A stretch of 57,333 nucleotides of DNA from NCBI GenBank assembly GCA_903935195.1, contig CAIZQW010000092.1, forward strand, positions 1-57,333. Reading direction: 5' to 3'. Source of the stretch: an uncultured bacterium (GTDB lineage Bacteria > Verrucomicrobiota > Kiritimatiellia > RFP12 > UBA1067). Positions 34,204 to 41,673 of this stretch are shown piece by piece (positions within the stretch are counted from its first letter, which is position 1; the number at the start of each line of letters is the position of its first letter). A model generated the notes under the pieces. It saw only the letters and a list, made by a program, of their open reading frames with translations, searched no databases and was not told where the DNA came from. The position numbers were made by a program, and so were the translations under genes.

Positions 34204-35514
34204 TTATGCGTGGGATGGCGGCGTTGCGACTCCAAGATCACTGGGCGCGCGACCGAGACGGTCCAGAAGCTGGATAATCGCGCGGGTCTGATCAGCGACG
34301 CTTTCGCTCGCATGGGCACGGCCCTCATAGATCGCATAATCGGCGCGGTAACGGAGAGGCGTGACATTCAACATGACCGAGCTGGCTCCGGCCAGGAGTC
34401 CGCATTCACGCGCAGTCGGCGACAACGTCTCAAAGGCTGTGGTCACAAGCACCTTGGCTTGCGGAGGTGCAGCCAAGCGAGCAGCCGCCAATAACCGGAG
34501 CATCTGCGGCTCGGTGACAGAAGCCTGTTCGTGGCGGCGATGACTCGCCAGCACGGGACCAAAACTGAACATCTCTGCATTGAGCTCGCCCGCCAGCATC
34601 ACATCATCCGCCAGTGACTCGACGGTCTGACCTGGCAACCCGATCAACCCGCCGGTCATTGTCAGCCAGCCTGTCTTCAGCGCATGGCGCAGATGGCTGA
34701 GACGGGAATCGAGTGTTGAACCGGGATGAAGCTGGGCATAGAGTTTAGAATCCGATGTCTCAAAGCGCATCAGGAGCGCACGAGCGCCAGCCGCATAGAG
34801 CTGGTCGAGTCCCTCAAGTCCGACCTCACCAAAACTCACGCAGATAAAAACACCATGGCGGCGTTTAATCTCTGCAACAACCTCTGCCAAAAAGGCTGGT
34901 GTGAATTCAGGATCTTCACCGGACTGAAGCACCAACGACTTAAAGCCGAAGCCCTCAATCGCCTCTTTAGCCGCTTCGAGAATCTCGTCACGGGTCATGC
35001 GATAACGCCGCGTCAGCGTGGATTTCGCCGCCAGTCCGCAGTAGAGACAGTCACTGGAGCAGTAGTTTGAAATTTCGAGGATGCCGTGTACACAGCAGGA
35101 GTTACGGTGATGAAGATGACGAACCGCATTGGCTGTGCGATAGAGGCGCTCCAGGCGGTCAGGCTCCTCAATGGTCAAGAGGTAGAGAAGCTCATCGCGG
35201 GAAATTTGGAGTCCGGAACCTGCCTTATCGAGAATGTCTTGCAGCGGACGATCTCTCGGCTCGGGTGCAGGCCGAGCAGACATGGCGCTGTCACGTTCTT
35301 GCAGGACCAGAAAGAGTTCGTTCCAGGTATCGAGCATATCGCGGGCAAAATCAGGATCAACTTTCTCGATCACATAGCCGCCCTGAGCATAGACATAGTC
35401 GCCAGGCTGGAGATTAGGGAGTTCACAGAGCGCTGCACGCGTTTCACCGAAATAACTGATGACTGCGTTGCGTCCGTTGATCTCTGTCACAACACCTGGA
35501 ATTGCATAGCACAT
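34204..35514 (-). CDS. HypC-like chaperone fused to HydE-like radical-SAM enzyme
   Basis: This 436-residue protein starts with a HypC module (MCYAIPG, catalytic-site Cys2, then PGDYVYAQGGYVIEKVD, residues 1-55). HypC carries the Fe(CN)2CO unit in [NiFe]-hydrogenase maturation. After a linker, residues 90-436 are a BioB/HydE-type radical-SAM domain with ISNYCSSDCLYCGL (Cys152, 156, 159), YRMTRDEILEAAKEA and SLVLQSGEDPEF, which match HydE best. HydE normally matures [FeFe]-hydrogenase, yet no HydF, HydG or [FeFe] enzyme is here. It is the last gene of the Ech operon and its ATG overlaps the hypA stop by 1 bp. Confidence 0.85.
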   Translation of the reverse strand: MCYAIPGVVTEINGRNAVISYFGETRAALCELPNLQPGDYVYAQGGYVIEKVDPDFARDMLDTWNELFLVLQERDSAMSARPAPEPRDRPLQDILDKAGSGLQISRDELLYLLTIEEPDRLERLYRTANAVRHLHHRNSCCVHGILEISNYCSSDCLYCGLAAKSTLTRRYRMTRDEILEAAKEAIEGFGFKSLVLQSGEDPEFTPAFLAEVVAEIKRRHGVFICVSFGEVGLEGLDQLYAAGARALLMRFETSDSKLYAQLHPGSTLDSRLSHLRHALKTGWLTMTGGLIGLPGQTVESLADDVMLAGELNAEMFSFGPVLASHRRHEQASVTEPQMLRLLAAARLAAPPQAKVLVTTAFETLSPTARECGLLAGASSVMLNVTPLRYRADYAIYEGRAHASESVADQTRAIIQLLDRLGRAPSDLGVATPPSHA

Positions 35515-35858
35515 TAGACGATGTCCACTTCCAGCACCCGCAGACCAGAACGGTGTCCACAGGGACGACCAGGTTTAGCACACTGCGGACAGGTAAAGAC
35601 CCCGGGCTGCCGTTCGAATTCAGCATTGCAGGCAGGGCAGAAGAGACGTGGTGGAACATGGCGATATTCGATTTTCGCGTCAGCCATTGCAGCTTCCTCA
35701 GCCAGATGAGATTCCAGATGCATTTCCACGGAGATTTCATCCATGTGTGAATCAGGACTCAATTCGAGAAGGATACGACTGACCCGCGATCCTCCTGCGG
35801 CCTGAAGGCGTTGTTTGATATCCGTGATGACCCCATCGATTAAATGGTCTTCATGCAT
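35514..35858 (-). CDS. hypA: hydrogenase nickel-insertion protein HypA
   Basis: This 114-residue HypA starts MHE, the nickel-binding amino-terminus of the family, and has the zinc motif FCPACNAEF and FTCPQCAKPGRPCG near residues 73-100. It delivers nickel to the large subunit. It follows the ferredoxin-like gene with no gap (TAA then ATG). HypB, HypD, HypE and HypF are not in the window and must be elsewhere if the enzyme is matured conventionally. Confidence 0.88.
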   Translation of the reverse strand: MHEDHLIDGVITDIKQRLQAAGGSRVSRILLELSPDSHMDEISVEMHLESHLAEEAAMADAKIEYRHVPPRLFCPACNAEFERQPGVFTCPQCAKPGRPCGHRSGLRVLEVDIV

Positions 35859-36188
35859 TTAAAAAGTCTCCATCTCCTTGGTCACTGTCGGGATACCATG
35901 ATCACCAGTCAGAAGCAGGCACTTCTTCGGACAGACCTCGACACAATAACCACACGAGATGCAACGCAGACGGTCAATACGCCACTTTTTATTCACCTTG
36001 TCTACATCCAACGCCTGCGTGGGGCAACGTTTGTCGCAGATAGTGCAGAAGATGCATTCAGAAATCTTCACATCGAGACGACCTCTTGAACCCGGGCAAA
36101 TCTTTCGCGGTTCAAATGGGTACGACGTCGTGACTGGCTTACGGAACGTCCAAGCCAGAATCATCTTTTTCATTTGGAAGAATGCCAT
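35859..36188 (-). CDS. echF: 2[4Fe-4S] ferredoxin-like hydrogenase subunit (EchF/NuoI-like)
   Basis: This roughly 109-residue protein has two [4Fe-4S] motifs: CIFCTICDKRCP and CISCGYCVEVCP. The N-terminal MAFFQMKKMILAWTFRKP resembles EchF and NuoI. It would pass electrons between soluble ferredoxin and the small subunit. The start at 36188 is chosen because a GGAGAGG ribosome site lies upstream and it follows the echE stop by 4 bp; the longer frame overlaps echE. Confidence 0.88.
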   Translation of the reverse strand: MAFFQMKKMILAWTFRKPVTTSYPFEPRKICPGSRGRLDVKISECIFCTICDKRCPTQALDVDKVNKKWRIDRLRCISCGYCVEVCPKKCLLLTGDHGIPTVTKEMETF

Positions 36189-36192
36189 ACGA

Positions 36193-37272
36193 TTACCTCT
36201 CCGTGCAACTGATACAAGGATCAATAGTCAAAACCAAAACAGGAACGTCAGCCAATTCACACCCGCCCAGCATCTTGACCAACGGGGGAACATTCGCAAA
36301 CGTCGGGGTACGGGCACGGAAGCGCGTTAGATTCTTAGTGCCGTTGCCCTTGATATAATAGACGACTTCACCGCGGGGCTGTTCGACGCGTGAGAAGAAT
36401 TCACCTGAGGGCGTCCCGGTCACTTTGACAGCAATTTCACCTGCTGGAATCTTCGCGGCGGCCTGACGGATCAGATCAACCGACTGGAACAATTCAGCGC
36501 AGCGTACAGCACACCGGCCATACGAGTCACCTTCGGTTCTCGAAATCGGTTCGAAATCAAGTTCGCCAAATGCCGCATATTTCAAAAGGCGCATATCATC
36601 AGCAACACCGCTGGCGCGCAACGTGGGCCCCACAGCACCCAGCGAAATGGCATCGGCTTTCGAGATGACCCCTACCCCGCACAAACGATGTTTGACCGAG
36701 CTGTCATTCATAAAGACATCCACGATGAGATGCATCTCTTTCTCGACAACCTCCAGCTGCTTTAAAAGCCAGGTCATCTGTTCCGGCGTGATATCGCGAC
36801 GCGCACCGCCCACCTTACAGGAACCGAAGATCACGCGTCCGCCGGTGGTCGCCTCGATCAGGTCCAAGACCTGCTCACGCACACGCCAGCTGTGCATGAA
36901 GAGGGATTCAAAACCAAAGGCATCGGCCATGAGACCCAGCCAGAGCAGATGGCTATGAATACGGGAGAGTTCGCCCCAAATCGTGCGCAAGTACTTGGCA
37001 CGTGAAGGAATCTCGAGCTTCATAATCTCTTCAATACCCTGGCAGTAGGTCTGTCCATGGATGAAGCTGCAGATGCCACAGATGCGTTCTGCGACATAGA
37101 CGAACTCAACAAAGTCTTTTTTCTCGACCAGCCGTTCCAGTCCGCGATGGATGAATCCAATGGACGGAACCGCTTCAATGACCTTTTCATCCTCGACGAC
37201 GAGGTCGATATGGATTGGCTCCGGAAGTACCGGATGCTGCGGTCCGAAAGGAATGATTGTACGCTGACCCAT
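36193..37272 (-). CDS. echE: [NiFe]-hydrogenase large subunit, group 4 (EchE-like)
   Basis: This 359-residue protein has the nickel-ligand motifs L1 ERICGICSFIH (Cys65, Cys68) and L2 DPCISCTER (Cys353, Cys356), so it is a hydrogenase and not a complex I NuoD, which lacks these cysteines. The N-terminus IIPFGPQHPVLPEPIHIDLV is typical of Ech and Mbh subunits. The polypeptide ends at the Arg right after L2, leaving no C-terminal peptide for an endopeptidase to remove. It would reduce protons with ferredoxin electrons, or the reverse, at the inner face of the cytoplasmic membrane. Confidence 0.92.
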   Translation of the reverse strand: MGQRTIIPFGPQHPVLPEPIHIDLVVEDEKVIEAVPSIGFIHRGLERLVEKKDFVEFVYVAERICGICSFIHGQTYCQGIEEIMKLEIPSRAKYLRTIWGELSRIHSHLLWLGLMADAFGFESLFMHSWRVREQVLDLIEATTGGRVIFGSCKVGGARRDITPEQMTWLLKQLEVVEKEMHLIVDVFMNDSSVKHRLCGVGVISKADAISLGAVGPTLRASGVADDMRLLKYAAFGELDFEPISRTEGDSYGRCAVRCAELFQSVDLIRQAAAKIPAGEIAVKVTGTPSGEFFSRVEQPRGEVVYYIKGNGTKNLTRFRARTPTFANVPPLVKMLGGCELADVPVLVLTIDPCISCTER

Positions 37273-37274
37273 GG

Positions 37275-37667
37275 TTATTGTACCCCCGGTTTGGCTGGTG
37301 CCGGAACCGAAGCCGGCACGGCGTCTTGAATGAACGGATGCTTCATCGCAGTCGTGTAGAAATTCCCCTTAAAGTCGAGAGCGTTGCCCTCTACTTGGAC
37401 ACCGAAGAGATCACTGATCTCATTCTCATAGGTGAAGGCGCAAAAAAAGACACCCGTGATGCTCGGGACGCGCCCGCCCAACTTCGGCAAGAGAAAGCGG
37501 AAGTTGACAAACTTGCGATTGAGATCAAAGCTGTAGTCCATTTGAAGCTCTTCGCCCAGTCGCGTGGCGCAAATTTGCACCAGCCGGTAGCCCTGCTCAC
37601 ACAGTTTGCGTGTTTCAGCCACCAGCGTCTCGGGCATCACGTCGATAATGGTTTGTTCGTCAATCAT
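37275..37667 (-). CDS. echD: hydrogenase subunit EchD (NuoC-like)
   Basis: This 130-residue protein has the 30-kDa-subunit motif YENEISDLFGV near residue 80 and an Ala/Pro/Val-rich C-terminal tail (AVPASVPAPAKPGVQ). It helps dock the large subunit and carries no cofactor. It overlaps the small-subunit gene by 4 bp and ends 2 bp before echE, so the three are translated together. Confidence 0.82.
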   Translation of the reverse strand: MIDEQTIIDVMPETLVAETRKLCEQGYRLVQICATRLGEELQMDYSFDLNRKFVNFRFLLPKLGGRVPSITGVFFCAFTYENEISDLFGVQVEGNALDFKGNFYTTAMKHPFIQDAVPASVPAPAKPGVQ

Positions 37668-38569
37668 TTCCGCTCCTTCTGCAAATAGACCCAGTTCACG
37701 GTTGACGTGAAGGGTTCGGTCCTGACCTCACGGTATCCCAGCTTTCCGTACAGGTGAAGATTCTGGGCACTCTGGTGTCCTGTAAATGCCTCAAAAACAC
37801 GAACATCGCCGAGCTCTTGCTCGACCTGCTTAATCAGACGTGTTCCTAAACCCTTGCCTTGAAAATAGGGATGAACCACGACGCGGCTGATATGAGCGAC
37901 ATCCCCCTCGATACGTCCACGGATGGAACCGATAATCTTGCCATTGACGACCGCCTTGATAAAGATCGTCTTCTCAAATTCAGCCGTGATCTGATCCAGG
38001 GTCTGACCCAAGGCAGGAACACTGTCATCGCCGTAAATTTCAGCCTGACTCCGATACGCGATCTTCTGCAGTGCAAGAATTTCAGGAATGTCATTCTGGT
38101 TGGCGCGGTTAATGATAAAGGCTCCGATATCCGCACCCGCCGAGTTTAACATGAAATGACGTTTCATCTCCAAGACATCGAGCGCACGGACAACGCCATC
38201 AATAATAGCCTCGGGCCGTGCAGCGCAACCAGGGACATAGACATCCACTGGAATCACTGTATCAATACCCCCGAGGACATTGTAGCACTCCCTGAAGATA
38301 CCGCCCGATGTGCCACAGATACCAATAGCAACCACAACCTTCGGCTCAGGCATCTGGGCATAGATATTTCGGACTACAGGCGCATTCTGAACATTGACAG
38401 AACCCGTCACCAAAAAGATATCTGCATGTTTGGGATTACCCGTATTAATAATGCCAAATCGCTCGACGTCGAAATTCGGCATCAGACATGCAAGCACCTC
38501 GATGTCGCAGCCGTTGCAGCTCGACGCATCATAATGAATTACCCACGGAGATTTTTTAAAGGCGGACAT
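37664..38569 (-). CDS. echC: hydrogenase small subunit (EchC/NuoB-like) fused to GNAT acetyltransferase
   Basis: Residues 1-140 are a complete Ech small subunit: SSCNGCDIEVLAC (Cys18, Cys21), GICGTSGG (Cys85) and VPGCAARPE (Cys115) ligate the proximal [4Fe-4S] cluster. Without any stop, residues 150-301 form a GNAT domain: INRANQNDIPEILALQKIAY start, motif A VVVHPYFQGKGLGTRLI (230-246) and NLHLYGKLGYREV. GNAT enzymes transfer acetyl from acetyl-CoA to amines. A role in sensing or modifying the complex is only a guess. NuoB-type subunits normally end near residue 150. It overlaps echD by 4 bp. Confidence 0.9.
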   Translation of the reverse strand: MSAFKKSPWVIHYDASSCNGCDIEVLACLMPNFDVERFGIINTGNPKHADIFLVTGSVNVQNAPVVRNIYAQMPEPKVVVAIGICGTSGGIFRECYNVLGGIDTVIPVDVYVPGCAARPEAIIDGVVRALDVLEMKRHFMLNSAGADIGAFIINRANQNDIPEILALQKIAYRSQAEIYGDDSVPALGQTLDQITAEFEKTIFIKAVVNGKIIGSIRGRIEGDVAHISRVVVHPYFQGKGLGTRLIKQVEQELGDVRVFEAFTGHQSAQNLHLYGKLGYREVRTEPFTSTVNWVYLQKERK

Positions 38570-38582
38570 TCAATTACACCTT

Positions 38583-41411
38583 TCATTTCCAGAAAAACAG
38601 GAGAATCAAGTTTGCTAACCCCAACACGAGACTGACCATCCAGGCACTTTTGAGGGCGAGTTGCCATTTCAGACGGGCGAAGGTGTTATCTACAAAGATC
38701 ATGAAGAAGAACACCAACACCATTGCAAGTGCACCGACCCACAAATTAAAGGTGAAGAAGAGCCCAACCCACGCGAACAAAATGACGTTCTCATACCAGT
38801 GGGCGATCTCGACCAGCGCCAGCATCTTACCGGAGAATTCAGTCGTAATACCCTTCACCAATTCCTGATGCGCATGGTGTGACGTGGACAGATCGAACGG
38901 AGACTTTCGGAACTTGATTTCCAAGATGTAGAGGAAGCCAACGAAGATCAAAATCAGTTTGAGCGGATTGGCTGGATTCAAGAAGATATCATCCACATTG
39001 AAGCTACCCGTGGTCATATACATACCCACCGCAGACATAAGAACCATCGGCTCATACGCAGCCATCTGAATCAGCTCGCGTTCAGCCCCGATGAAACTGT
39101 ATGGGGAGCTCGCTTTATAAGCGGCCAACACAAAGAAGATGCTCGCCAACGTCAACGAGAAGATCACCAGCAAGAGATTCGAACCGCAGAAGAAGAGCGC
39201 TCCGGTAAAGATAACAAAGAGGAAGAAGAAGATAATGTAGAAGTCCTGTGAACGACGGACAACGATGCTCTCCTTGCCCCAGAGTTTAGCCACATCATAG
39301 AAAGCCTGACGCACGGGCGGTCCGCGACGGCCCTGCATACGCGCCGTCAACTTACGGTCAATACCGGCGAGCAGACCACCGATCAGCGGGGCCAACACCA
39401 GATAAAGGCCAAAACGGATCAAGATTTCCTGATAGGTCAGCGCGTGAGGTGCAATCGTATGAATCACTTCCTCGGGCAGTCCGATCGGCAACACGAACGA
39501 TCCCGCGAGGACGAGCAATGTCGCGATGGCGACCCAGAAACCGCATTTAAAGACGCGTTCCTCACCCAGCAACTGCCCAATGTAATAGTTGTGCATGGAC
39601 ATGTCGCGAATGATGCCAGCCGAGCCTTGGAAACGAGCCACGCCGTCCAAGCTCTCAACATTGGCACCGCCGAGATAGGCGTCAACGACCTTGACCTTGC
39701 GGTTATAATTAAAGAAGCTGAGCGGGAACATCGCCACCATGCCCAACATCAGTGCCATGACGATCAGATTGCTACTTCCCAGCACGCTGTCCGCCGCCTT
39801 AAAGCCACCCCCGATAAACGGCTCAATGAATTGATTGGAAATGGCAGGGAAGATCAAGCATGTCAAGATGGTCAATACCGACAAAGTGCCTAGGGCAATC
39901 CACTTGCCACCGCTGATATTCTTCTCCATCTTCTCCATCGACCCCGTGATCTGCAATAATTTACCGAGCCATTTAACCCAGAAGAAGAGTGTAGCCGAAC
40001 TTCCGAAGACAATGAAGACGGAAAGGAACGGGTGGACATCCACAATCGCCTTCAGCACAGCCCACTTGCTGACGAGCATACCAAAGGGGGCTAGGAACAT
40101 TCCGGCAATACCGATCTGGATCATCACAGCGATTTTGGGCATCCGGAGAACCAAGCCCGCCATATCCTCAATATCTCTACTGTGGATCTTATGTTCCACG
40201 ACACCGACGCACAGGAAGAGGAGCGCCTTGGCCACAGCATGGAAAATAATGAGCAGAATTCCAGCCCAGACAGCCTCTTTGGTGCCAATGCCGCCGCACA
40301 GGACGATCAAACCAAGGTTCGCTACCGTCGAATAGGCAAGCACCTTCTTGGCATCACTCGTTCCAACCGCGACAAGCGAACCAGCAACAAACGTGACAGC
40401 GCCAACCAGCGCCACCATCATTCCCACGATTGTTCCTTCAAGATTGGGGGCTAGGCGCAGAACCAGATAGACACCGGCCTTCACCATCGTGCTGGAGTGC
40501 AACAGTGCGGAAACAGGTGTCGGAGCCACCATTGCGCCACGCAACCACCCCGCGAAGGGGAACTGGGCAGCCTTTGTGATGCCTGCAAAGGCCAGAAGAC
40601 CGGCAGCGATCATAATAAGGTGGGATGCATGCCCCTGCGCACGAAGCTCGGTCAAACTTCCAACTCCATTATTTCCCAAGAGAACAATCGCCAGAGCAAA
40701 GCCAAGTCCGCCCATCAGATTCATGGTCAATGCACGCATCGCATTGGTCTTCGACTCCGGTGACTCCTTATAGCCAATCAACAGAAACGAGCTCAGCGTG
40801 GTGATCTCCCAGAAGAAATAGAACCAGTTCAAACTGTTAGCGAAGACAATGCCAAACATAGCCCCCAGAAAGACGAAAAATGTCGTAAAGAACATCGGAC
40901 GGCGGTCACGAAGCTCCGGATGATGGGTCACATGAAACTCCTTCATGTAACCTGGAGCATAGATACAGATCAACCCGCCGACAATACCGATCACCAAGAC
41001 CATGATCACGGTAAGCTGGTCACACAGGAGCCAGGGCGAAGCTGTGACAACCGCATGGAGGCCCTCTGAACTCTTGAGCATCTCATGGATCTCAAAGCCG
41101 GCGACCAGGAAGAACTGAGTCAGCAATAATCCGAGAGCCAGCCAGTTTTTCGCCCTGACCGTCACCCATACAATAAAACAGGCGATCAGCGTCTCAACCG
41201 CAAGCATACCCCAGCTGATGTTGTGACTTAAGCCGTCCAACAGGGTCGTGCTTGGGTTGGGGTTGAACGCGAGGAGAATCGCTCCTGCGATGAGCACGGC
41301 AGAGAAGGCATATACGAGGTAACGCCTTACCGTATCGTTCGAGATGAACAGCAGGATGACGCCCGCAATTAACGGAAAAATCACCATCCCTGGAATCAGA
41401 TTTTCAATCAT
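38583..41411 (-). CDS. fused membrane subunits EchA (NuoL/antiporter-like) and EchB (NuoH-like)
   Basis: This 942-residue polytopic protein has an antiporter-like part, residues 1 to about 600, with about 14-16 helices, the motif FLLIGYKESPESKTNAMRAL, and LRGAMVAPTPVSALLHSSTMVKAG with conserved charged residues of the proton channel. Residues roughly 645-942 are NuoH/EchB-like: APLIGGLLAGIDRKLTARMQGRRGPPVRQAFYDVAKLWGKE, then GAERELIQMAAYEP and KFRKSPFDLS. In characterised Ech enzymes these are two polypeptides. Fusion fixes their stoichiometry. It is the first gene of the operon and the ion-pumping module. Confidence 0.88.
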   Translation of the reverse strand: MIENLIPGMVIFPLIAGVILLFISNDTVRRYLVYAFSAVLIAGAILLAFNPNPSTTLLDGLSHNISWGMLAVETLIACFIVWVTVRAKNWLALGLLLTQFFLVAGFEIHEMLKSSEGLHAVVTASPWLLCDQLTVIMVLVIGIVGGLICIYAPGYMKEFHVTHHPELRDRRPMFFTTFFVFLGAMFGIVFANSLNWFYFFWEITTLSSFLLIGYKESPESKTNAMRALTMNLMGGLGFALAIVLLGNNGVGSLTELRAQGHASHLIMIAAGLLAFAGITKAAQFPFAGWLRGAMVAPTPVSALLHSSTMVKAGVYLVLRLAPNLEGTIVGMMVALVGAVTFVAGSLVAVGTSDAKKVLAYSTVANLGLIVLCGGIGTKEAVWAGILLIIFHAVAKALLFLCVGVVEHKIHSRDIEDMAGLVLRMPKIAVMIQIGIAGMFLAPFGMLVSKWAVLKAIVDVHPFLSVFIVFGSSATLFFWVKWLGKLLQITGSMEKMEKNISGGKWIALGTLSVLTILTCLIFPAISNQFIEPFIGGGFKAADSVLGSSNLIVMALMLGMVAMFPLSFFNYNRKVKVVDAYLGGANVESLDGVARFQGSAGIIRDMSMHNYYIGQLLGEERVFKCGFWVAIATLLVLAGSFVLPIGLPEEVIHTIAPHALTYQEILIRFGLYLVLAPLIGGLLAGIDRKLTARMQGRRGPPVRQAFYDVAKLWGKESIVVRRSQDFYIIFFFLFVIFTGALFFCGSNLLLVIFSLTLASIFFVLAAYKASSPYSFIGAERELIQMAAYEPMVLMSAVGMYMTTGSFNVDDIFLNPANPLKLILIFVGFLYILEIKFRKSPFDLSTSHHAHQELVKGITTEFSGKMLALVEIAHWYENVILFAWVGLFFTFNLWVGALAMVLVFFFMIFVDNTFARLKWQLALKSAWMVSLVLGLANLILLFFWK

Positions 41412-41517
41412 ATCCTACACCTCATTGTTCCGACAGCTGGGTTCAAGAACAGCGCAAATAGTGCTCAGCATGAGAATAGCGGAGGAATTTGCTTAAGATC
41501 GGAAAATAAAGCGTGGG

Positions 41518-41546
41518 ATTCTCCCAAAAGCGGGAACAAAAGTCAA
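41518..41546 (-). promoter_or_regulatory. candidate promoter of the Ech operon
   Basis: On the minus strand TTGACT (41546-41541), a 17-bp spacer and GAGAAT (41523-41518). It lies about 105 bp before the first gene. The -10 match is only partial. Confidence 0.4.
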
Positions 41547-41587
41547 GCCCCCCCCCTGTCAAAAAATATCAGGAAACTGAACCCTAA

Positions 41588-41611
41588 AAAAGAGGGAGCC
41601 CCCCCTCTTTT
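41588..41611 (-). terminator. intrinsic terminator of the GH95 gene
   Basis: Perfect stem AAAAGAGGG/CCCTCTTTT (41588-41596, 41603-41611) followed on the minus strand by a T-run, about 60 bp past the GH95 stop codon. Confidence 0.75.
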
Positions 41612-41673
41612 GACATAAGTATAACCATGATGGCTATCTACGTGAAAAATGTATCCCTGAAGGGGGAAACTTT

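Noticed and set aside
34204-35514. Biotin synthase (BioB) for the radical-SAM part
   Set aside because: The CxxxCxxC context and the VLQSGED signature fit HydE better, no bio genes are near, and the HypC domain and operon point to hydrogenase maturation. PylB-like activity cannot be fully excluded.
37664-38569. Frameshift artefact joining two genes in the small subunit-GNAT frame
   Set aside because: The linker reads smoothly in frame, no ribosome site and ATG are positioned for a separate GNAT gene, and the codon use looks continuous.
36193-41411. Complex I (nuo) operon instead of hydrogenase
   Set aside because: The large subunit keeps both CxxC nickel-binding motifs, and hypA and hypC-like genes follow; NuoD lacks these.
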